The notes beneath the pieces are model-generated. The model searched no databases. It saw nothing but the letters and a program-made list of their open reading frames with translations, and had not been told where the DNA came from. DNA of 40,982 nucleotides from the NCBI GenBank assembly GCA_003221195.1, contig QHQO01000022.1, forward strand, positions 1 to 40,982, in the 5' to 3' direction. The DNA comes from Verrucomicrobiota bacterium (GTDB lineage Bacteria > Verrucomicrobiota > Verrucomicrobiia > Chthoniobacterales > UBA10450). A program made the translations under genes and the position numbers. Positions 35,005-40,982 of this stretch are shown piece by piece (the stretch's first letter is position 1; every line of letters begins with the position of its first letter).

Positions 35005-36344
35005 CGGGCTGCCTGAATTTCAGGTTTCTTAGTCAGTGGCGCTCGCAACTCAACCAGCGAGATGCACGTGTCACGAAATTGCGTACCACGATACACGCCT
35101 TTGATCACGAGCTTTATCTTGTTAACTGGCTTAGTGTAGTTCCGCACGCGGATGAGGTACGGACTTTCGAATCGCTCATCGGGAATGTTTTCCGTGAATG
35201 TGTCTTCGTCATTCAGCGTTATCTCGAGTTGCGCGACCCGATTGTTTTTCGACCACGGCTCCTTTTCATCGTACTCGTAATATCCAGGCTGGATTAGGAT
35301 GCCATAGAGTGGAAGCGGGCGTTTCACGTTGAGCGTTACGCTCTCGCCTATCGCGTCGCCTTCGACTCCCTCGGCCCATGGCGAATGAACCTCTCGGGTT
35401 GGATCGCCCTTTATGTTAACGACGTCGTAATTGTGTTTGCCCTGGGCTGCCAGCGTTGAGCTGGCGGTCGCATCGTAATCGGTATGATCGAGAAAGTATT
35501 GATGGTCCCTAAGAACATACGATGCATGACGGCTAAGGTCTTCTTCGCCATATCCGGTTGGATACTTGTCGTATTTTGGATGCGCGATAATGCGGATGTC
35601 ATCCGCCAGCGATGGTTTCAGGTTTTCAAACTTCCATTCGTAATGCGAGTCGTTGATTTTTTCGAAGCGCTCCTTTGGTTTTTCGATGGAGACGTCTTCG
35701 GGCTCGGGGTGCAGGATGTTGATCTCGATTTTCCCTTTGCTAATCGGCCCTTTCCAAGTCGCCGCCGGCGAAAGCGAATACGCGAATGTCGCGTCGCTGA
35801 TGTGTGCATCGTCCGAGACCGATTCGTCGTTTTCGGCGTACTTCGCGCGGTAACTAATCATCACTTCGCGTGTTTGGTTTCGGTCGAACGGAATGACCGA
35901 TTTTTTCCATGACTTGATCGTGGAAACATTTTGCTGCCAGAACTGTCCGGACGTTGACTCACTGGCGTGCTCTTTCGGTCCCGATGCGTTCGTCGACGGC
36001 AGTTTTTTTCCGTCGACGGTGATTTGATACTGGTCAACGTCGGCGCTCTTTGTGTCCGTATCGGCGTCGGGATTTTTTCCCCAGCGCTCGACCGGAAAAA
36101 AGAACTCCTGCTCCACTTTAGGTCCGGTGTTGTGCATCCGGTAACGCACCTCTACCGATGCGTACTCTGGGTGCAGATCAATTTTCAGATTTTCATCCTC
36201 AATCGCGACGTCAGTTTTGCGACTTTTGTCCGAGGCGCTGGCGCTACCGGTTCCCGGAACGCCTGTCTGCCAGGCACCGCCATTGGCTAAGAGCGTGCTG
36301 ATTCCGGCGATGAGTAACGCAAGCCCGAGCGAAAGTTTTTTCAT
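35001..36344 (-). CDS. Secreted protein with possible discoidin/NADase-type C-terminal domain
   Basis: 447 residues from the ATG at 36344 (MKKLSLGLALLIAGISTLLANG, a clean signal peptide); an ATG 11 codons earlier spoils it. The first part (VEVRYRMHNTGPKVEQEFFFPVERWGK) looks like a beta-sandwich domain. The last 150 residues (LPLYGILIQPGYYEYDEKEPW, RVAQLEITLND, LIRVRNYTKPVNKIKLVIKGVYRG) resemble the NADase-type glycan-binding or F5/8C-like fold found in bacterial surface proteins. No catalytic motif is evident. It lies 60 bases after the metal-binding-domain gene and overlaps the CapA-fusion gene, so it belongs to that operon. Confidence 0.75.
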   Translation of the reverse strand: MKKLSLGLALLIAGISTLLANGGAWQTGVPGTGSASASDKSRKTDVAIEDENLKIDLHPEYASVEVRYRMHNTGPKVEQEFFFPVERWGKNPDADTDTKSADVDQYQITVDGKKLPSTNASGPKEHASESTSGQFWQQNVSTIKSWKKSVIPFDRNQTREVMISYRAKYAENDESVSDDAHISDATFAYSLSPAATWKGPISKGKIEINILHPEPEDVSIEKPKERFEKINDSHYEWKFENLKPSLADDIRIIAHPKYDKYPTGYGEEDLSRHASYVLRDHQYFLDHTDYDATASSTLAAQGKHNYDVVNIKGDPTREVHSPWAEGVEGDAIGESVTLNVKRPLPLYGILIQPGYYEYDEKEPWSKNNRVAQLEITLNDEDTFTENIPDERFESPYLIRVRNYTKPVNKIKLVIKGVYRGTQFRDTCISLVELRAPLTKKPEIQAAR

Positions 36345-36404
36345 GTTCGCATGTTTTAACACATGCGTGCGCCGCATGGCGAAGCGAGAATCTCAGCAGG
36401 CCGT

Positions 36405-38015
36405 TTATTTTTCCATCCCGGCAATATGGTCACCGTGCTCATGTCCGTCATTACCGTGCAGCCACGGACGGATACGCAGGAAAAACTGAAAGGCGTAACC
36501 GAGATCGTCGCCGTAGTAGCGATCGAGGGTATCAGGTCGATCGTTGATAGTGAATTGAGTGCCGAGTCCGATGTCTACCCCGTTGCCGTGCGACAAATCG
36601 CGCACGTAACCGATGCTGTATCCGCCAACGGGAAAAATGCGGGATTCATCCTGTGGATCGAGAACCAGTTCATGACCCGACTTTTCTACTCGCTCCCAGC
36701 GCAGATAAACTGTGTTGCGCCCGCGCTGATAATTTGATTCGACCAGGAACGATTGCGTTTTGCCCTCACTGGTGGCGTTATTCTGGCCCCAGACGAACGA
36801 GTTTGACCAATTCATGTCGGGACCGAGCGGCAGATTGTAAATGGCCGATGCGGTCGTGCGGTGGATGTTTGTCTTGGGGTCAAGCGCTTCCGGGCTTTTG
36901 ATGTAGCCGTGTGAAACTTGCAGCGCGAGATTTTTGGTAGGGTTCCATGAAATGCGGCCGCTGTAAGAATCGAAACGCGGCCGATCGAAGTCGTAACGGT
37001 TTTCGTCTGGTTCACGGCCAGTGAAGATGCTGCCTTCAATTTTCATCCCGCCGAAGCGGGACCAAACCAGGCCGGCCGTAGCCACGCCGAAGGTGATGTG
37101 CGTCGAATCCTGCCAGTGGTGTCCAATCGGTGCGTCGGGATCATCCATGGCTGATGGGCGATGCATAAACGCCGGCGGACCTAGCGCTGGTTCGCCCGGA
37201 TAGCCGAAATAGAGATAGCCGCTAAAATCGTGCTCAAACTTTTGCGAAAGGCTCAGTGATAGCTCGTCGAAAAGATCGTGTGGATGCTGGCGATCGTGCA
37301 GCGGCTGGTCGTGCCAGGATTCGCCGGTTTGAAATAGGAGCGGATAACCGCGACCGCCTTCGGTGAGCGGATCGAGGCTCATCATCAAGCGCGCGCCGAT
37401 CTGCGTGTTATCGCCGACCGGATGCGAATACATGCCCATAATCCAGTTAGGCGCATCGATTCGATCGTCGCCGCGTCGTGTGCTCACGTTAGTGTAACGC
37501 GGGAAAATCGCTCCATGCAGCATCAGCAAGTCGTTGTCGAACATGAACATCTTGCCATACATGGGAGATGAATCCGGTAACCAACTTGTGCCTGAGCCTT
37601 CGCGGGTCATGGGATCGGCAAGGTCGATAGACGAATGCATTTCCATATGCATTCCGTCGCTCCCATGCGAAGGCGGGTGCGTTCCGTGCTCATGCACCGA
37701 GTGCGACTGATGAGACAAATGTGACTGATGATTGGGTGTTGGGCGTTGGACGTTGGACGTTGGGCGTTTTTTCTGTTCCTTGGGCACAAGTGTCATTCCG
37801 CACTTCGGGCAATTGCCGGGATGATTCGTAACCACTTCAGGATGCATGAGGCAGGTGTACGTCTGTCTCTTCTCATGCTCATAATCGTGCTCGCTACCCG
37901 GGCGATTGAGAGCCTGCCCTGAGCGAGAGTCGAATGGGTCGATCGCCCTTATCTGCGCGCCGGCGCTAATCGCGAGCGCAAAAGTAATGATTAGAATCGA
38001 GATTCGTTTCTGCAT
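36405..38015 (-). CDS. Outer-membrane-type protein with N-terminal heavy-metal-binding domain
   Basis: 536 residues from the ATG at 38015 (MQKRISILIITFALAISAGAQ, signal peptide); 23 further upstream residues of the open frame are coded by a palindrome and are rejected. Residues about 51-78 (TYTCLMHPEVVTNHPGNCPKCGMTLVPK) are a heavy-metal-binding domain (HMBD/YHS-like) as in copper and silver efflux proteins. A His/Met-rich linker (HEHGTHPPSHGSDGMHMEMH) precedes about 400 residues of alternating beta strands ending in a short His-rich tail, suggesting a beta-barrel. Likely copper or other soft-metal binding at the outer membrane. Two repeat-derived segments sit in the linker: SEHDYEHEKR and RPTSNVQRPTPN. 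Confidence 0.8.
   Translation of the reverse strand: MQKRISILIITFALAISAGAQIRAIDPFDSRSGQALNRPGSEHDYEHEKRQTYTCLMHPEVVTNHPGNCPKCGMTLVPKEQKKRPTSNVQRPTPNHQSHLSHQSHSVHEHGTHPPSHGSDGMHMEMHSSIDLADPMTREGSGTSWLPDSSPMYGKMFMFDNDLLMLHGAIFPRYTNVSTRRGDDRIDAPNWIMGMYSHPVGDNTQIGARLMMSLDPLTEGGRGYPLLFQTGESWHDQPLHDRQHPHDLFDELSLSLSQKFEHDFSGYLYFGYPGEPALGPPAFMHRPSAMDDPDAPIGHHWQDSTHITFGVATAGLVWSRFGGMKIEGSIFTGREPDENRYDFDRPRFDSYSGRISWNPTKNLALQVSHGYIKSPEALDPKTNIHRTTASAIYNLPLGPDMNWSNSFVWGQNNATSEGKTQSFLVESNYQRGRNTVYLRWERVEKSGHELVLDPQDESRIFPVGGYSIGYVRDLSHGNGVDIGLGTQFTINDRPDTLDRYYGDDLGYAFQFFLRIRPWLHGNDGHEHGDHIAGMEK
37731..37766 (-). repeat. cgcccaacg-type repeat inside the metal-binding-protein gene
   Basis: On the minus strand, tandem copies of a ccaacgtccaacg motif encode RPTSNVQRPTPNHQ in the linker after the heavy-metal-binding domain. 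The motif is shared with 10821-10842 and 19546-19566. Confidence 0.65.
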
Positions 38016-38030
38016 AGTGGCCTGCGTTCT

Positions 38031-38096
38031 CTGTAGTGGCAGCTGTGTCGGCTGCGACGTCCTGCGCAACTGCAGACGGCACATCTGTCGCTACAG
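38031..38096. repeat. CTGTAG-type palindrome with 25-base arms
   Basis: 38031-38055 pairs with 38072-38096 at 20 of 25 positions over a 16-base loop. It lies 15 bases upstream of the metal-binding-protein ATG, between it and the small secreted gene, so it should be transcribed in any operon mRNA. Related to 30568-30633. Confidence 0.75.
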
Positions 38097-38132
38097 CGGA
38101 AGATTCGCGACCCCGAAAGCTTTCCGGGCTGG

Positions 38133-38534
38133 TTAGGCCAATGACGGTGGAGCGTGCGCGAGAAGGCTCCGCTGCAAAATCAATTCAGCGAACGAATGCG
38201 CACCGGGCGGCCCGGTATCAAGAGATCGCGGCGCCAAGGCAATTCGCGAATACCTGGCATACGCAGGTTCTTCCAGGCTAAGATTGGCGCTGGAAAAATT
38301 CGCGTGGTCACGCATCCAGCTCTTTGCCGCAGCCGGAGCGATCGCCCGCAAAATTTTGCAGCACAGGGCCCCAGTCGACGGCTTTTCTTGTTTCGCGGGC
38401 TTGGAATGAAACGGGCACCCGGCTCTCACCGAGTCTGTCTTTGTTGCCAGCGCAGCGAACGCACAATGATTTGAAATCGCAAACCATGAGCAGATCGCAA
38501 CTGCAACGATCAGGCAACGCGCAATTGCTCTCAC
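38133..38534 (-). CDS. Small secreted protein with Cys/His motif
   Basis: 133 residues. MRAIARCLIVAVAICSWFAISNHCAFA is a signal peptide. The mature part has CPFHSKPAKQEKPSTGALCC (C-P-x-H and a Cys pair), a possible metal or disulfide site. The last third is plain and has no motif. It lies 117 bases upstream of the heavy-metal-binding-domain gene on the same strand, which suggests a role in the same metal response. No family recognised. Confidence 0.6.
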   Translation of the reverse strand: MRAIARCLIVAVAICSWFAISNHCAFAALATKTDSVRAGCPFHSKPAKQEKPSTGALCCKILRAIAPAAAKSWMRDHANFSSANLSLEEPAYARYSRIALAPRSLDTGPPGAHSFAELILQRSLLAHAPPSLA

Positions 38535-38565
38535 ACCAATTCAATCACTGATACGCTGCGAATGC

Positions 38566-39810
38566 TCAAATATTTTCTTTCGCCTCGCCAAATGGCGCGG
38601 CGCCGGTCGCGGTAACTTCCGGTGGTGCCAAGGGTATGTTCTGCGGCATAGCCGTTTCTGATTCGACTCGTCCTTGCTTGATGCGTGTCGACATTAACAT
38701 CGCCGTAAAAAGAAGAGCGGCTGCCAGATAATAGGCCGCGCCGGGAAGATGAATTTTATTTCTCGGATCAATGAACCATCCAAAAATCCGAAGAAACAAC
38801 CATGGGCCGATAATGAATGTGATCGAACGCATGCTCTGGACCGCGCCTTGCAATTCGCCTTGTTCGCGCTCGCTGACGCGATGAGTCATCATGCTTTGTG
38901 CGGCTGGCATCGAAATATTCCACAGTGAAATAATTGGAATCGAAGCGAGCAACCACGCGCCCGTTTTGGCCAGGCCGGCGACTAACATTCCGCTCGATCC
39001 AAAAAACTGGCCAATGTAAAGAGTCCGTCTCTCGCCGAAACGTTTCACCATTACGCCGGTCAATCCGCCGGAAATCGCGGCAGTGACCACTCCGACCACC
39101 ATGAGCGACAATCCGATCATTCCCTGGCTCCAGCTGTAGCGGTAAATCGCGTAAAGTGCCCAGACGCTAAATACATTATGTGCCAGATAGGCCAGAAATT
39201 GGATCGTAGTCAGCCGCCAAAGTTCGTGATGAGAGCGCAACAGCGTAAGCGAACCGACCGGGTTCGCACGCCGCAACTCGAATTGTTTTCGCTGATCTCG
39301 GGGCAAGGATTCCGGAACGAAGAAGTAACCCCAGAGCCAATTCGCTAAGCTAAGACCTGCTGCAATCCAAAACGCCAGACGCGGACTGACGTCGCCCGCC
39401 AATCCACCAATCGCCGGGCCGAACGTGAATCCGACGCCGAACGCGACGCCGATCAGGCCGAACGCTCCAGCTCGCTTTTCTCTCGGTGTAACGTCGGCGA
39501 TGTAAGCCATCGCGGTCGGAATGCTTGAAGTCGTGATGCCGGAAATAATTCGGCCCAGGAAAAGCCAGCTCAACGTGGGCGCCATCGCCATCACGATGTA
39601 ATCCAATCCGAGACCGAGATTTGAGAGCAGGATGATCGGGCGTCTTCCAAACCGATCTGACAAAACTCCGAGTAAGGGTGAACAGAAAAACTGCATCAGC
39701 GCGAAGACCACAGCGAATCGGGCGCTCCATTTTGCCGCATCGGTCATCTCACCGCCAAGAAAATCAAGAATTAGCTTGGGCAAAACGGGGATAATCAAAC
39801 CCATCGCCAA
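38566..39810 (-). CDS. MFS exporter of the TCR/Tet type, apparently missing its N-terminus
   Basis: 414 residues from a TTG at 39810; the first ATG is at 39804. GLIIPVLPKLI is the end of the first helix in TetA-like exporters, where about 20 residues (helix start) normally precede it. In-frame sequence upstream is hydrophilic (RDKRDDASCI) and overlaps the divergent SET gene, so the helix start is absent. Motif A of the major facilitator superfamily is intact (GVLSDRFGRRPI), as are GLIGVAFGVGFTFGPAIGG (motif C-like) and eleven or so helices. Likely a proton-driven drug or metabolite exporter if functional; possibly 5'-truncated. The 31 bases between its stop and the small secreted gene suggest read-through is possible. 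Confidence 0.83.
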   Translation of the reverse strand: MAMGLIIPVLPKLILDFLGGEMTDAAKWSARFAVVFALMQFFCSPLLGVLSDRFGRRPIILLSNLGLGLDYIVMAMAPTLSWLFLGRIISGITTSSIPTAMAYIADVTPREKRAGAFGLIGVAFGVGFTFGPAIGGLAGDVSPRLAFWIAAGLSLANWLWGYFFVPESLPRDQRKQFELRRANPVGSLTLLRSHHELWRLTTIQFLAYLAHNVFSVWALYAIYRYSWSQGMIGLSLMVVGVVTAAISGGLTGVMVKRFGERRTLYIGQFFGSSGMLVAGLAKTGAWLLASIPIISLWNISMPAAQSMMTHRVSEREQGELQGAVQSMRSITFIIGPWLFLRIFGWFIDPRNKIHLPGAAYYLAAALLFTAMLMSTRIKQGRVESETAMPQNIPLAPPEVTATGAAPFGEAKENI

Positions 39811-39818
39811 AATGCAAG

Positions 39819-40367
39819 ATGCATCGTCTCTCTTATCTCTCGCCGAAAACCGAAGTCCGCGAAAGTAAGATTCACGGACGCGGTTTGTTTGCGACTGCCG
39901 ATATTGCCAAGGACGAAATCGTGGCCGTGAAAGGCGGGCACATTGTCGATCGAAAAACTTTGCGCGAAAAAATCACGCCCAGGCTCGGACCGGTGGAAAT
40001 CCAGATCGACGACAATTTGTTCATCGCGCCAGTGACCGACGAAGAGCGCGAGCTATCGATGTTGTATTCGAATCACTCGTGCGATGCGAATCTCGGAATA
40101 CGCGGCGAGATCACGTTCGTGGCGATGCGTGACATCCGCGCTGGCGAAGAACTCACGCATGATTGGGTGATGACGGACGACGACGATTATTCCGTTGAAT
40201 GCAAATGCGGTGCGCCCAATTGCCGCAAAATTGTCACGGGCAAGGACTGGCAGCGACTGGAATTGCAAAAACGTTACGAAGGGTACTTCTCAGCCTATTT
40301 AACGCGCAAAATTGCCGCCGGGTTGTCATTCCGAGCGAAGCGAGGAACCTCACAATCGGATCGGTGA
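39819..40367 (+). CDS. SET-domain protein (putative lysine methyltransferase)
   Basis: 182 residues. SKIHGRGLFATADIAKDEIV opens the SET domain, NHSCDANLGI and RDIRAGEELTHDW supply the pseudo-knot motifs that bind S-adenosylmethionine and the target Lys, and CKCGAPNCRKIV is a post-SET zinc motif. Bacterial SET proteins methylate histone-like or ribosomal proteins; the target here is unknown. The last residues (LSFRAKRGTSQSDR) are encoded by a dispersed inverted repeat (from 40325), so the natural C-terminus was probably near KIAAG. It diverges from the MFS gene with only 8 bases between the two proposed starts. Confidence 0.87.
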   Translation: MHRLSYLSPKTEVRESKIHGRGLFATADIAKDEIVAVKGGHIVDRKTLREKITPRLGPVEIQIDDNLFIAPVTDEERELSMLYSNHSCDANLGIRGEITFVAMRDIRAGEELTHDWVMTDDDDYSVECKCGAPNCRKIVTGKDWQRLELQKRYEGYFSAYLTRKIAAGLSFRAKRGTSQSDR

Positions 40368-40538
40368 TTACACTGGACCAGCGTCTCACCAGTACGCAGC
40401 GCGAGATCCTTCGCTCTGCTCAGGATGACGGCTTCACATTGGTGCGCGATCCATCATTGCAGATCGACATCGCGAGGTTGTCGGTCCTAGAGCATAATGC
40501 CTTTGAGCCAGAAATTCCTTGGCTTCGCTCGGAATGAC
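40325..40538. repeat. Composite GTCATTCCGAGCGAAG inverted repeat
   Basis: 40325-40351 pairs imperfectly with 40403-40429 (about 21 of 27), and gtcattccgagcgaag at 40325-40340 recurs in exact inverted form at 40523-40538. The first arm forms the end of the SET gene; the rest fills the 178-base gap before the ahcY stop, where I see no gene. Confidence 0.75.
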
Positions 40539-40545
40539 AAGCTTC

Positions 40546-40982
<437 letters not shown>

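Overview
The window looks like a chromosomal segment of a Gram-negative, probably soil-dwelling bacterium. My best guess is the Verrucomicrobiota (Chthoniobacterales-like). This is an inference from threonine/proline-tailed secreted proteins, the mix of housekeeping genes, and a very high load of small palindromic repeats; no rRNA or other phylogenetic marker is present. I see no tRNA, rRNA, CRISPR array, complete insertion sequence or prophage.

Layout. 1-7.4 kb: three large secreted proteins with Thr-Pro-rich low-complexity tracts (a DUF11-type repeat protein cut by the window edge, a BNR/Asp-box propeller protein, and a propeller-like protein with a C-terminal Ig-like domain), plus the relic of a fourth such tail. 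7.5-10.8 kb: a two-gene operon for an ATP-citrate-lyase-like enzyme (ATP-grasp subunit, then a succinyl-CoA-ligase-alpha/citryl-CoA-lyase fusion). 11-17.3 kb: a cyclase-FlgO-TPR signalling protein, an ABC-2 permease, pdxA, and a His-containing polytopic membrane/TPR protein. 17.4-19.4 kb: a frameshifted small secreted gene, a HAD phosphatase and a secreted protein of unknown function. 19.6-25.1 kb: DAHP synthase, mfd and a SurA-like chaperone on one strand, mfd and surA overlapping as ATGA. 25.2-32.3 kb: L,D-transpeptidase, S9 peptidase, CDGSH protein, ORF6N protein, amidohydrolase, maf and glpX. 32.4-38.5 kb: a minus-strand cluster with a UPF0489/NlpC-like/CapA fusion, a secreted protein, a heavy-metal-binding-domain outer-membrane-type protein and a small Cys-containing secreted protein. 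38.6-41 kb: an MFS exporter that appears to lack its N-terminus, a SET-domain protein and the 3' part of ahcY.

The most unusual signal is not a gene. Several families of short palindromes recur in the window, and many lie inside genes without breaking the frame (mfd, pdxA, the S9 peptidase, the ORF6N gene, the metal-binding protein) or form protein ends (the DUF11 protein, the SET protein). One family consists of hairpin modules with 7-9 bp arms that differ between copies around a constant 3-nt TCT (or AGA) loop. They are arranged singly, in arrays, or as a nested four-hairpin palindrome.

How genes work together: the lyase pair would make or cleave citryl-CoA; mfd and surA are probably co-transcribed; the 38.5-35 kb genes probably form a metal/envelope operon. 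Most other genes look like independent housekeeping units.
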